DNA of 44,804 bases from Glaciihabitans sp. (lineage in GTDB: Bacteria; Actinomycetota; Actinomycetes; Actinomycetales; Microbacteriaceae). The position numbers were made by a program, and so were the translations under genes. The notes under the pieces are model-generated. The model saw nothing but the letters and a program-made list of their open reading frames with translations. It did no database searches and was not told where the DNA came from. Shown here piece by piece: positions 32,647 through 42,629 of this stretch (position 1 is its first letter; every line of letters starts with the position of its first letter). Where the stretch lies: NCBI GenBank assembly GCA_025465535.1, contig JAODMY010000106.1, positions 1 through 44,804 of the forward strand, written 5' to 3'.

Positions 32647-33309
32647 GTGCAAATCGCTTTCACGATCCCGCTGTGGGCCGATATTTCCGCTGTCGCGATT
32701 GGCGGGGTCCAGGGCGCGGTCTACGCTGCACAGTTTCGCGACCGGCGACTCGACCTTCTTGGAGTGGCGATCATCGGGATCGCATCCGGACTCGGTGGCG
32801 GACTCGTGCGCGACATCCTGCTCGGCCAGCTGCCGATTTCGCTGTCGAGCAACTGGTACGTTCCCGCCGCGATTCTCGCCGCACTCATCGGGATGCTGCT
32901 CGAGCGGGTGTTCACACGACTCGCGACGGCTGTGACGATTCTCGATGCACTCACGATCGGCCTGTTCTGCGCGATCGGCACCACGAAGGCGCTGTCGATA
33001 GGGCTCCCGGAGGTTCCCGCCGTGTTCGTCGGCACGATCTCGGCCGTCGGCGGCACGATTCTTCGCGACGTGCTGCTCAACGTTCCGATCGCCTTCATGC
33101 ACGTCGGATCTCTCTACGCGGTCGCCGCCGCCGTCGGCTCGATGACGCTGGTCGCGCTGAACCTCGTCGGGGTGCCCATACTTCTTGCCGCGATCATCTG
33201 CGTGGCCGTGACGTTCGGCCTGCGCGTGCTCGCGGTCTTCTTCAACTGGACGGTGCCGGAGCAGCGCAGGCTCGAACGCCTCCCGCGACTGCCGCGTCTC
33301 CGCCGCTAG
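32647..33309 (+). CDS. TRIC-type cation channel (UPF0126) family protein
   Basis: A 220-aa membrane protein with about seven helices. It consists of two homologous halves, each with a Gly-rich motif: [22 protein letters not shown] and [20 protein letters not shown], the signature of bacterial TRIC channels. Related proteins conduct K+ or other cations. The start is GTG at 32647 with GGAG only 2 nt upstream, too close for a standard ribosome site; CAGAAT 6 nt upstream may be a -10 box. Divergent from recO by 67 bp, convergent with leuA, with element copy 5 between. Confidence 0.88.
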   Translation: MQIAFTIPLWADISAVAIGGVQGAVYAAQFRDRRLDLLGVAIIGIASGLGGGLVRDILLGQLPISLSSNWYVPAAILAALIGMLLERVFTRLATAVTILDALTIGLFCAIGTTKALSIGLPEVPAVFVGTISAVGGTILRDVLLNVPIAFMHVGSLYAVAAAVGSMTLVALNLVGVPILLAAIICVAVTFGLRVLAVFFNWTVPEQRRLERLPRLPRLRR

Positions 33310-33345
33310 TTACGGCCCCGACCGCCATCGATCCGACCTCCGGCC

Positions 33346-33447
33346 CTTTCGGAAATTCAGGAGATTGGTCGCGCCCAGTTTTGCGCTGCCCCGCGGGCTC
33401 GCGGAAACGGATAGCGCGCTGTGAGCGATCTCCTGAATTTCCGAAAG
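33346..33447. repeat. dispersed palindromic element, copy 5
   Basis: Arms CTTTCGGAAATTCAGGAGAT (33346-33365) and exact complement (33428-33447), 20 bp. The interior between GGAG and CTCC is exactly 66 bp. Located between the convergent TRIC and leuA genes. Confidence 0.92.
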
Positions 33448-33472
33448 TACGAGACCGGCACCAGCATCGGCA

Positions 33473-33504
33473 CCGGGTGCGGGCGGTTGCGCACCCGCAC
33501 CCGG
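33473..33504. terminator. hairpin between TRIC-type gene and leuA
   Basis: CCGGGTGCGGG (33473-33483) pairs perfectly with CCCGCACCCGG (33494-33504), 10-nt loop. It lies 30 bp past the leuA stop, so it likely ends the leuA message. No T run. Confidence 0.6.
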
Positions 33505-33534
33505 GCGGGAGTGATCGCGGTTAGACGATCGCGA

Positions 33535-35316
<1,782 letters not shown>

Positions 35317-35349
35317 TCAAGTCTGTGGATGGTCAGCCAATGGCAAACT

Positions 35350-35386
35350 CCGCGACGAGGAAGGCCTGGACTAGGACTCGTCGCGG
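35350..35386 (-). promoter_or_regulatory. LEU element stem-loop of leuA
   Basis: In the message, CCGCGACGAG (35386-35377) pairs perfectly with CTCGTCGCGG (35359-35350) around a 17-nt loop. The 5' arm lies inside the leader-peptide reading frame, so translation controls whether the stem forms. A conserved pseudoknot called the LEU element has been described upstream of leuA in most Actinobacteria, and this structure very likely belongs to it. The pseudoknot partner of the loop is not resolved here. Confidence 0.75.
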
Positions 35387-35415
35387 CAGCTAAGAAGGAG
35401 CAGACCGGTGAACAC
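35371..35415 (-). CDS. leuA leader peptide, MFTGLLLLSCRDES
   Basis: A 14-codon reading frame with GTG start at 35415 and TAG at 35371, encoding four consecutive leucines (codons CTG, CTC, CTT, CTT) at positions 5-8. No ribosome site exists, but TAACCT ends 6 nt before the GTG, so the message probably starts at the GTG. The Leu codons lie just before the 5' arm of the stem-loop at 35350-35386. Slow translation when charged tRNA-Leu is scarce would alter folding and raise leuA expression. Confidence 0.78.
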   Translation of the reverse strand: MFTGLLLLSCRDES

Positions 35416-35421
35416 CTCTTG

Positions 35422-35427
35422 AGGTTA
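35422..35427 (-). promoter_or_regulatory. leuA leader -10 box
   Basis: TAACCT on the minus strand, 6 nt before the leader GTG. TGGAAA 16 bp upstream may be a weak -35. Confidence 0.6.
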
Positions 35428-35561
35428 CCACTCTGTCGCTGATTTTCCAGCCCCGGCAAGCGCTGACAGCCGCTGAAAGCGGCGCGACAGAACCCGCGGG
35501 GCAGACTCCTTCACAACCCAAGTAGCACCCATGACAGCAGCAAGCCAGGCCCACGACCTCA

Positions 35562-35645
35562 CGGAAATTCAGGAGATTGGTCACCGCCGTCGCCCCGCGG
35601 CGAGCAACTACGGCGGTGGGCATGACCAATCTCCTGAATTTCCGA
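35562..35645. repeat. dispersed palindromic element, copy 6 (short form)
   Basis: The longest perfect arms of the family: 22 bp (35562-35583 and 35623-35644, reading CGGAAATTCAGGAGATTGG and three more bases). An inner CCGCCGT/ACGGCGG stem follows. The interior between GGAG and CTCC is 55 bp, 11 bp less than in all other copies. Located between the leuA leader and the ABC permease 3' end. Confidence 0.92.
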
Positions 35646-35715
35646 AAGAGCTGCTCGCCGCGAGGGGTCGGAGCTGGCCGCGGCAGCTCGGGGTCAGAGC
35701 TGCCGCGGCTGCTCA

Positions 35716-35785
35716 GGGTCGGCAGTTCAGGGTCGACAGTTCGGGGTCGGCTGCTCAGGGTCAGCTGCTCGGGGTGGGCAGCTCG
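35716..35785. repeat. 14-bp tandem repeat, five units
   Basis: Five contiguous 14-bp units starting GGGTCGGCAGTTCA, GGGTCGACAGTTCG, GGGTCGGCTGCTCA, GGGTCAGCTGCTCG and GGGTGGGCAGCTCG. More degenerate units precede them from about 35680. They end 7 bp before the permease stop codon. No gene seen here on either strand. Confidence 0.85.
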
Positions 35786-35792
35786 GGGATGG

Positions 35793-37193
35793 CTACTCCA
35801 CCGCGAGCGCTGTGACCGGCGCGACGCGGGTCGCTCGGCGGGACGGCGCGACCGAGGCGACGATCGTGAGAATGATCGCGGCGACGACGATGATCGCGAT
35901 CACCAACCACGGAAACACTGGCACGACGAGCCCCGAGGATCCGTCGATGGAGCCGAGGAGCGATTGCGCGCCCGCCCACCCGTAGAACGCCCCGAGGATG
36001 AGCCCGAGTACCACCGCGGCCGTGGTCAACTGGGCGCTTTCGGCGAGGATCATTGCCCGAACCTGACGTCCGGTGAACCCGAGCGCCCGGAGGAGACCGA
36101 GCTCGCGGGTGCGCTGCAACACGCTCAGCGACAGGTTGTTGACCATGCCGACCGCTGCAATGAGCGCACTGAATCCGGTGAGCACCGAGAAGACCGTGAC
36201 CGTGATGTTGAGCTGGGTCTGGATGCCCTGGTACCTCGTGGGGTCGGCCGCCTGCGCCGCGTTGAGCATCTGCTCGTAACCACCGATCGCGACGGCAAAC
36301 ATGGTCACGAGCGTGACGCCAATCACGAGTCCGATTGTCGAGCGAGAACTCCGCTCCGGGTTGCGCACGGCGTTCTCCGCCGCGAGCCGGGATGCGGCAC
36401 TGCGACCGAATGCGCGGCCGACCACTCGCAGCGCGACCGGCATCACCAGGTGCGCGCCGAGCACGAGCCCCGAGAAGGACACGATCCCACCGACAAGACC
36501 GATGAGGACCCCGAATGGCGTGATGAGGCCAACGATCACGCCGAGCACGAGAAGCGCGATGCCAACAGCAAAGAGCACGATCGCGGCGGCGTTACGTCCG
36601 CGACGGGCCATCGTCTCATCCCGGCTGAGCTCGCCCGCTGCACCGATCGCCTGCATGGGCGACACCGTGAGGACGCGGCGCGATCCAATCCAGGACGCAA
36701 GCCAGGTCGTCAGCACCACGCCGACGATGGGGACGAGGAGCACCGGGGTGGCGTACTGGTAGGCGAGCTTCGGGAGCGCCCCGGTCGCTTCCCCGATGGA
36801 GACCAGCGCCCAGGCCAGCACGGTGCCCAGCACCGCGCCGAGCACCCCTCCGATCACTCCGACGAGCAGACCCTCGCGAGCCACAGACCTGCGCTGCGCT
36901 GCGGCGCTCGATCCGATGAGTCGCAGGAGCGCGATGGTCCTCGTCCGCCCGGCGATGATGGTTGCGAACGTGTTCGAGGTGACCACGGCCCCAACGTAGA
37001 CGGCGATCGCGATGAACACGAAGGCAAGGACGAAGAGCAAGAGCGCAACGGTGTGACTCCTGCCGGTGACGCTGTCTGCGTCGATTGAGACCGTGAGGGC
37101 CGCGGTCGTCTGCAAAAGCGCGACCCCGAAGGCGGCACTCAGGCCAGCGACGAGGATGCTCGGGACGTGCTCCCGGAAGCTGAAGCGATTCAC
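35793..37193 (-). CDS. FtsX-like ABC transporter permease
   Basis: A 466-aa membrane protein with two FtsX domains. The first lies at about residues 45-175 (LLLFVLAFVFIAIAVYVGAVV, then LLRLIGSSAAAQRRSVAREG, the coupling-helix region) and the second from about residue 325 (LGLLRALGFTGRQVRAMILAE). It lacks the large extracytoplasmic domain of MacB proteins, so it is the compact actinobacterial type. Such permeases pair with LolD/MacB-type ATPases and often confer resistance to peptides or move lipids. The start overlaps the ATPase stop by 4 bp. Downstream come tandem repeats and element copy 6. Confidence 0.9.
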   Translation of the reverse strand: MNRFSFREHVPSILVAGLSAAFGVALLQTTAALTVSIDADSVTGRSHTVALLLFVLAFVFIAIAVYVGAVVTSNTFATIIAGRTRTIALLRLIGSSAAAQRRSVAREGLLVGVIGGVLGAVLGTVLAWALVSIGEATGALPKLAYQYATPVLLVPIVGVVLTTWLASWIGSRRVLTVSPMQAIGAAGELSRDETMARRGRNAAAIVLFAVGIALLVLGVIVGLITPFGVLIGLVGGIVSFSGLVLGAHLVMPVALRVVGRAFGRSAASRLAAENAVRNPERSSRSTIGLVIGVTLVTMFAVAIGGYEQMLNAAQAADPTRYQGIQTQLNITVTVFSVLTGFSALIAAVGMVNNLSLSVLQRTRELGLLRALGFTGRQVRAMILAESAQLTTAAVVLGLILGAFYGWAGAQSLLGSIDGSSGLVVPVFPWLVIAIIVVAAIILTIVASVAPSRRATRVAPVTALAVE

Positions 37194-37951
37194 GGCTGGC
37201 GCTCCATTCCGAGCATGAGGCGGCTGATGTCCTCTGGCGTCGATCGCGGAAGATCCTCGACGACACGACCGTCGGCGAGGAAGACGACGCGATCCGCATA
37301 GCTTGCCGCGATCGGGTCGTGCGTGACCATCGCGATGCTCTGGCCGAAGTCGGTGCTCGCAGCCGCCAGCAGGGACAGGACTTCCCGGCCGGTGCGAGAG
37401 TCGAGGTTTCCGGTCGGTTCGTCGGCGAAGACGAGGTCGGGACGCGTGCCGAGCGCGCGGGCGATCGCGACGCGCTGCTGCTGGCCTCCGGAGAGTTCGT
37501 GCGGTCGATGCGCCAGTCGCGCACGGAGCCCGAGGGAGTCAATCAGTTGATCGATCCACGCGCGCTCGTTCGCGGTCGGCTGGCGGCCATCCAACTCGAA
37601 CGGAAGCAGGATGTTGCCACGGATGTCGAGGGTCGGCACGAGGTTGAACGACTGGAACACGAAGCCGACGCGACGGCGCCGCAGGAGGGTGAGCTCGGTG
37701 TCATCGAGGTCGGTGATCTCGGTGTCGCCGAGCCAGGCACGGCCCGAGGTCGGCGAGTCGAGGCCAGCCATGACGTGCATGAGAGTCGACTTGCCCGAAC
37801 CGCTCGGACCCATGATCGCGGTGAAGCGGCCCCGCTCGATTCCGATGGTGAGGCCGAGGAGTGCGTCGATGCGATTCGCACCGGATCCGTAAGACTTTGT
37901 GAGGGTTTCGACCCTGGCGACGAGGGCCTGGGAGGGTGGCGTTGTTTCCAT
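37190..37951 (-). CDS. MacB/LolD-type ABC ATPase
   Basis: A 253-aa ATP-binding subunit. Walker A is GPSGSGKST, Q loop FVFQSFNLVP, signature ELSGGQQQRVAIARAL, Walker B DLVFADEPTGNLD (normal catalytic Glu), H loop VTHDPIA. LTLLRRRRVGFVF is typical of the LolD/MacB subfamily. The ATG at 37951 lies 7 nt behind TAGCGT, pointing to a leaderless message; GTG at 37960 would give three more residues but falls within that box. Coupled to the permease and 77 bp downstream of the response regulator, the classic layout of a sensor-controlled exporter against cell-envelope-active peptides (inference). Confidence 0.93.
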   Translation of the reverse strand: METTPPSQALVARVETLTKSYGSGANRIDALLGLTIGIERGRFTAIMGPSGSGKSTLMHVMAGLDSPTSGRAWLGDTEITDLDDTELTLLRRRRVGFVFQSFNLVPTLDIRGNILLPFELDGRQPTANERAWIDQLIDSLGLRARLAHRPHELSGGQQQRVAIARALGTRPDLVFADEPTGNLDSRTGREVLSLLAAASTDFGQSIAMVTHDPIAASYADRVVFLADGRVVEDLPRSTPEDISRLMLGMERQP

Positions 37952-37958
37952 TTGTCCC

Positions 37959-37964
37959 ACGCTA
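37959..37964 (-). promoter_or_regulatory. -10 box of the ABC exporter genes, leaderless
   Basis: TAGCGT on the minus strand ends 7 nt before the ATG at 37951. No -35 or operator is obvious, so the response regulator site remains unplaced. Confidence 0.55.
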
Positions 37965-38028
37965 GGTTGCGCAGCGGTCCAGCAAATCAGCCGGTCGGTG
38001 TCGCCGCGTCAGTCTCGGGAATGAGGTT

Positions 38029-38697
38029 TCAGTCGACGATCCGATGCTCGAACGCAAACACCACGAGCTGCACCCGATCGCGGAGCCCGAGCTTGGAGAG
38101 GATCCGGCTGATATGTGTCTTGACTGTCGCCTCACTGAGAAATTCGCCGCGAGCTATCTCGGAGTTGCTGAGACCGCGAGCCGCGAGCATGAAAATGTCC
38201 CGTTCGCGCGCCGTCAGGCTCTCGAATGACTCCGGTGTGGCCGGCACGACGGCCTGCGAGTCGAAGTGCTCGAACAGCTCGCGCGTCGCGGCGGCGGCGA
38301 TGACCGACGTGCCGGAGTGTACGGTGCGGATGGCCGCCAGCAGAAACTCCGGTTCGGCATCCTTGAGCAGAAACCCGCTCGCTCCCCCGCGGATCGCCCG
38401 GGTCGCCGCCTCATCCAGGTCGAACGTTGTCAGGACGATGATGCGCGGTTTGGTACCGCCACGGGCATCCGCGGCTCGCAGGATGGCCTCGGTCGCCTCG
38501 ATGCCGTCCATGACCGGCATCCGGATATCCATGAGGATGACGTCGGGACGGGCTGAGGCCGCGATCGCGATCGCCTCGACGCCATTGGCCGCCTCACCGA
38601 CGAACTCGAGGTCCGCCTGCGAGGAGACGAGCATCCTGATGCCGGTGCGAAACAGGGCCTGGTCGTCGACGAGGGCAACCTTGATCGGGTCACTCAT
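38029..38697 (-). CDS. NarL/LuxR-type response regulator
   Basis: A 222-aa response regulator. The receiver has VALVDDQALFRTG (acidic pair), the phospho-acceptor Asp in VILMDIRMPVMDG, the Thr in IVLTTFDLDE and Lys in FLLKD. The LuxR-type output domain is LTARERDIFMLAARGLSNSE then SEATVKTHISRILSKLGLRD. Its start overlaps the kinase stop by 4 bp. It is a paralogue of the regulator at 14.1-14.8 kb, alike in length and domain order but clearly diverged, so the two systems probably respond to different signals. It probably controls the ABC exporter genes downstream. Confidence 0.93.
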   Translation of the reverse strand: MSDPIKVALVDDQALFRTGIRMLVSSQADLEFVGEAANGVEAIAIAASARPDVILMDIRMPVMDGIEATEAILRAADARGGTKPRIIVLTTFDLDEAATRAIRGGASGFLLKDAEPEFLLAAIRTVHSGTSVIAAAATRELFEHFDSQAVVPATPESFESLTARERDIFMLAARGLSNSEIARGEFLSEATVKTHISRILSKLGLRDRVQLVVFAFEHRIVD

Positions 38698-39890
38698 GCG
38701 AGGACTCCCGTCGCGGGAATGACGGCGCGCACGACGAACCGCCGATCGTCAGCCTCGGCCCAGAGCTGACCACCGACGAGGGCCGCGCGTTCCTTCATGC
38801 CGGCAAGGCCGTGACCGACCCGCAGCTCGGCGGTCGCGGGTTGGGATGAGAGAGAGCTTGTGATGGTGACCTCCAGATTGGTTGGTTCCCACTCGAAGTG
38901 GACGATGACTTTGCGCGCAACATCCCCGTGCCGCAGCGCGTTGGTGAGCGCCTCCTGCACGATGCGGTAGACGGCGAGCTGCTGTCCGACGCCGAAGGCG
39001 AGCGGCTGCCCCTCGGACTCAAACCCGATCGTGAGCCCGGATGCGCGCAGCTGGTCGAGAAGCCGGTCGAGGTCTGCGAGCGCGGGCTGGGGGCCCTCGG
39101 TTTGAGCGTGCCGAAGTTGGCCGAGCAGCAACCGAACGTCGCCGAGAGCCTGCCGTGCGGTGGTCGAGATGGCGTTGAGTGCCTCGTCGACCGCGGCGGG
39201 ATCGGACTTGGCCGCGTAGCGCGCCCCATCCGCCTGGGCGATGACAACCGCGAGCGAGTGCGCGACGACATCGTGCATGTCGCGAGCGATGCGGTTGCGC
39301 TCCTGTTCGACGATGACGCCCTCTTCGGCGCGAGCGGCCTCGAACTGCGCCGCCTGTTCGGCCTCACGACTGTTCCGCGCCACCCCGCGCGTTCTGACCA
39401 GGTTTCCGGCCGTCCACGGCAGGCCGAGAAGAACAACGAGGAGCAGGAAATTGAACGCGAGTTTGATGAGGATGCCCGCGGCCTCCGCGAGGGAGCGCAC
39501 GTTGATGCTGACGCCGATCGCCGGCGTACCCGCCCCGTACTCGAGATAGATCCCGCCGAGCACGGCGGCAACGAAGATGGACCCGAACCCGAGCCAGCGC
39601 GTGGTCCGATCGCCGTAGGCAGCCGTCGTGTACACGACGGCGAGGATCGCGAGGTCCGGCCAGCGCGGGTTGATCTGCGCGAAATACATCTGGAACAGCG
39701 CCGCAGCCCACGCCACAGCAAGCGCGATAATCGGCGAGAAACGACGAAACGCGAGGGCGATCGCGAGGGCAGCGACAAGGACAACCTGAGAAAAAGAATC
39801 CGAGCCGTTGAGCGCGAAACCCACCACGAAAAAGACAACCGCGACACCGACGTCGATGAGGACGCGCGTCGACGTCATCCGGTTGAACAT
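38694..39890 (-). CDS. NarL-family sensor histidine kinase
   Basis: A 398-aa membrane kinase. The first 170 residues form about five or six helices with tiny loops (an intramembrane-sensing type). The HisKA_3 site is RIARDMHDVVAHSLAVVIAQ with phospho-acceptor His. The ATPase domain has VQEALTNALRHGDVA (N box); the G1 box is degenerate (VTITSSLSSQ in place of a DNG motif), which may weaken ATP binding; the G2 box is VGHGLAGMKERAALVGG. ATG at 39890 with TACCGT 6 nt upstream, probably leaderless. It heads a kinase, regulator, ATPase, permease unit inserted between era and leuA. Confidence 0.9.
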   Translation of the reverse strand: MFNRMTSTRVLIDVGVAVVFFVVGFALNGSDSFSQVVLVAALAIALAFRRFSPIIALAVAWAAALFQMYFAQINPRWPDLAILAVVYTTAAYGDRTTRWLGFGSIFVAAVLGGIYLEYGAGTPAIGVSINVRSLAEAAGILIKLAFNFLLLVVLLGLPWTAGNLVRTRGVARNSREAEQAAQFEAARAEEGVIVEQERNRIARDMHDVVAHSLAVVIAQADGARYAAKSDPAAVDEALNAISTTARQALGDVRLLLGQLRHAQTEGPQPALADLDRLLDQLRASGLTIGFESEGQPLAFGVGQQLAVYRIVQEALTNALRHGDVARKVIVHFEWEPTNLEVTITSSLSSQPATAELRVGHGLAGMKERAALVGGQLWAEADDRRFVVRAVIPATGVLA

Positions 39891-39896
39891 GACTCA

Positions 39897-39902
39897 ACGG
39901 TA
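39897..39902 (-). promoter_or_regulatory. kinase -10 box, leaderless
   Basis: TACCGT on the minus strand ends exactly 6 nt before the ATG at 39890, with no ribosome site. Confidence 0.6.
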
Positions 39903-39963
39903 GAGCGCGCTGGCGTCAATCCCGTGCTCGGTAGGCCGAAATCATCCTGCCGATGTACCGGAT

Positions 39964-40863
39964 CTAGAAACCGAGCCGCCCCAGCTGCTTGGGGTCGCGC
40001 TGCCAGTCCTTCGCCACCTTGACCCGCAGCGAAAGGAACACCTGTTTGCCGACGAGAGCCTCGATCTGTGCGCGGGCACGGGCACCGACATCCTGGAGTC
40101 GTTCGCCACCGTGCCCGATGATGATGCCCTTCTGGCTATCACGCTCGACGAAGAGGTTGGCGAAGATGTCGAGCATGTCGCGGTCCTCGCGCTCGCTCAT
40201 CTGGTCGATCGTCACGGCGATCGAGTGCGGCAGTTCGTCCTCGACCCCCTCGAGTACCGCCTCGCGGATGAGCTCGGAGACCCGCGCCTCGAGCCCCTCA
40301 TCGGTGACGGCATCCGCCGGATACAGCGCCTGCGACACCGGCATGAGCGCAATCAGCTCGGTCGCCAGGATGTCGAGCTGGATGCCCGTGAGGGACGAGA
40401 TCGGGATGATCGCATCCCACTCCCGCAGCTGGCTCACTGCCTGCAGCTGCTCAGCGACCGTCGGCCGTGACGTCGAGTCGATCTTGGTGACGATCGCGAC
40501 CTTCTTCGCGCGCGGAAAACGCTCGAGCTGCTCGTTGATGTATTTGTCGCCGGGGCCGATCTTCTCGTTCGCTGGCACGCAGAGGCCGATGACGTCGACC
40601 TCGGCAAGCGTGTCCTGGACGATCGTGTTCAGCCGCTCCCCGAGCAGCGTGCGCGGCCGGTGCATCCCCGGGGTGTCGACGATGATGAGCTGGCCGGTCG
40701 GCTGGTGCACGATCCCGCGAATGGCGCGCCGCGTCGTCTGCGGCTTCGACGAGGTGATCGCCACCTTCTCCCCCACCAGTGCGTTGGTCAGCGTCGACTT
40801 GCCGACGTTGGGGCGCCCGACGAAGCTCACGAAGCCGGCGCGGTAGGGGGTTGGATCGGTCAT
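39964..40863 (-). CDS. era: GTPase Era
   Basis: A 299-aa ribosome-assembly GTPase that binds the 3' end of 16S rRNA. GTPase motifs: G1 GRPNVGKSTL, G2 region TTRRAI, G3 DTPGMHRP, G4 TKID. The C-terminal KH domain has GIIIGHGGERLQDVGARARAQI with the G-x-x-G loop, and the basic tail ends DWQRDPKQLGRLGF. Length is standard. The ATG overlaps the corC stop (ATGA), continuing the rsmE-to-era operon. Confidence 0.97.
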   Translation of the reverse strand: MTDPTPYRAGFVSFVGRPNVGKSTLTNALVGEKVAITSSKPQTTRRAIRGIVHQPTGQLIIVDTPGMHRPRTLLGERLNTIVQDTLAEVDVIGLCVPANEKIGPGDKYINEQLERFPRAKKVAIVTKIDSTSRPTVAEQLQAVSQLREWDAIIPISSLTGIQLDILATELIALMPVSQALYPADAVTDEGLEARVSELIREAVLEGVEDELPHSIAVTIDQMSEREDRDMLDIFANLFVERDSQKGIIIGHGGERLQDVGARARAQIEALVGKQVFLSLRVKVAKDWQRDPKQLGRLGF

Positions 40864-42158
40864 TCGTCGTCCTTTGTTTCAGCGAACGCGGCCTGCGCAT
40901 CCATCAGGGTCTGGTTGCGCTCAACGAGCACGGTGCTCACACGCTTGCGACGTCCCTCGGTCCGTTCGGCCGTGAGGATGAGGCCGGAGGTCTCGGCGCG
41001 CGACCCCGCCACGGGAAGCCGACCGACCACCTTGGTGAGCAGGCCGCCGACCGAGTCGACATCGGCATCCTCGAGCTCGAGGCCGAACAGGTCGCCGAGT
41101 TCGTCGACGGGCATGCGGGCGGCGACGCGGTATTTGCCGTCGCCGAGGTCTTCGAAGTCCGGCACCTCGCGGTCGTACTCGTCCGCGATGTCGCCGACGA
41201 GCTCCTCGATCAAATCCTCGAGGGTCACGAGTCCGGCGATTCCGCCATACTCATCGATGACCATCGCGAGATGGTTGGATTCGAGCTGCATCTGGCGAAG
41301 CGTGTCATCCGCTTTCTTCGACTCGGGAACGAACAGCGCCGGTCGCGCCAGTTGCGCGGCCTTCGTCGACTTCGAGCTTGTGGACCGTTCATACTCGAGC
41401 CGCGCGACATCCCGCAGGTACAGGATGCCCACCACCTCGTCGATGTCGTCCCCGAGCACGGGAATTCGAGACACGCCACTGCTCAGGAACAGGCCCATCG
41501 CGGTGCCGAGGTTGGCGTCGCCGTCGATCGTGATCATGTCGGTGCGGGGCACCATGACCTCGCGGACGACAGTGTCGTTGAACTCGAACACGGAGTGGAT
41601 GAGCTCGCGGTCATCCTCATCGAGGACGTCGAGCTCCGTCGCCTCGTCGACCATGCTGAGCAGCTGTTCCTCGCTCGAGAAAGTCGCATTCTTCGGGCGA
41701 CCGGGAGTCACCCGGTTTCCAATCGCGACGAGCGCGTTGGCGATCGGCCCGAGAATGACCCGGATCGCACGGATGACCGGTGCTGAGAACCGCATGACCC
41801 CGTGCGAGTGCGCCCGGCCCACGCTTCGTGGGCTCGATCCGACCAGCACGAATGACACCGCCGTCATGATGAGCGCGCTCGCGAGAAGCGCCCACCACCA
41901 GTCGTTGAACGAGAAAGCGAACGCCAGTGACACGAGCACGGCGGCGGTCGTCTCGGAGACAACCCGCGTGAAGTTCAGCGAGTTGACATGTGCACCGATG
42001 TCGGCCGCGATCGCCAGCAGCGATCGGCGCGACCGGCTGTGGGATGCGAGATCGACCAGATCCGTTCGGCTCAGCACCATCAGCGCAGCGTCGGCGGCGG
42101 CAAGCAACCCACCGAAGACCACGAGCACGACGGCGGCAATGACGAAGATCGCGATCAT
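40860..42158 (-). CDS. CNNM/CorC hemolysin-family membrane protein
   Basis: A 432-aa protein with an N-terminal CNNM/DUF21 membrane domain (about residues 1-130, three or four helices), a CBS-domain pair (VMVPRTDMITIDGDANLGTA and ARPALFVPESKKADDTLRQM, with LAMVIDEYGGIAGLVTLEDL), and a C-terminal CorC_HlyC domain (GDGKYRVAARMPVDELGDLF). Related proteins bind ATP and take part in Mg2+ or Co2+ transport. It lies between ybeY and era, a conserved actinobacterial order, starting 9 bp after the ybeY stop. Confidence 0.93.
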   Translation of the reverse strand: MIAIFVIAAVVLVVFGGLLAAADAALMVLSRTDLVDLASHSRSRRSLLAIAADIGAHVNSLNFTRVVSETTAAVLVSLAFAFSFNDWWWALLASALIMTAVSFVLVGSSPRSVGRAHSHGVMRFSAPVIRAIRVILGPIANALVAIGNRVTPGRPKNATFSSEEQLLSMVDEATELDVLDEDDRELIHSVFEFNDTVVREVMVPRTDMITIDGDANLGTAMGLFLSSGVSRIPVLGDDIDEVVGILYLRDVARLEYERSTSSKSTKAAQLARPALFVPESKKADDTLRQMQLESNHLAMVIDEYGGIAGLVTLEDLIEELVGDIADEYDREVPDFEDLGDGKYRVAARMPVDELGDLFGLELEDADVDSVGGLLTKVVGRLPVAGSRAETSGLILTAERTEGRRKRVSTVLVERNQTLMDAQAAFAETKDDE

Positions 42159-42167
42159 GGCGATGCG

Positions 42168-42629
42168 CTACTTTCGACGCTCGCTCACGGCAAAACCGAT
42201 CAGAAGGTCGCGCTGCAGCGCAAACATCTCCTTCTCCTCGTCGGGCTCTGCGTGATCGAAGCCAAGGAGATGGAGCAGCCCGTGAGTCGTCAGAAGGAGC
42301 ATCTCGTCCAGCGGACTGTGTCCGGCGGCCTCGGCCTGCGCGATCGCGACCTGCGGACAGAGCACGATGTCACCGAGCAGTCCGGCCGGCGTCGGCTGGT
42401 CCTCCGTGCCGGGGCGCAACTCGTCCATGGGGAAACTCAGGACATCCGTCGGGCCTGGCTCATCCATCCACTGCACGTGCAGCTGCTCCATCGCCGACTC
42501 GTCGACCAGCAGGATCGCGAGCTCGGCATCCGGATGCACGTGCAGCTGGTCCAGGTCGTAGCTGACCAGGCGCTGCAGTACGGACTCGTCGATGTCGATC
42601 GTCGACTCGTTGTTGACCTCGATTGACAT
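42168..42629 (-). CDS. ybeY: endoribonuclease YbeY
   Basis: A 153-aa metal-dependent RNase for 16S rRNA maturation and ribosome quality control. The zinc site is [18 protein letters not shown] (H-x3-H-x5-H), and [12 protein letters not shown] is the conserved central motif. Its ATG shares one base with the phoH stop (TGATG), so translation is coupled. Confidence 0.96.
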   Translation of the reverse strand: MSIEVNNESTIDIDESVLQRLVSYDLDQLHVHPDAELAILLVDESAMEQLHVQWMDEPGPTDVLSFPMDELRPGTEDQPTPAGLLGDIVLCPQVAIAQAEAAGHSPLDEMLLLTTHGLLHLLGFDHAEPDEEKEMFALQRDLLIGFAVSERRK

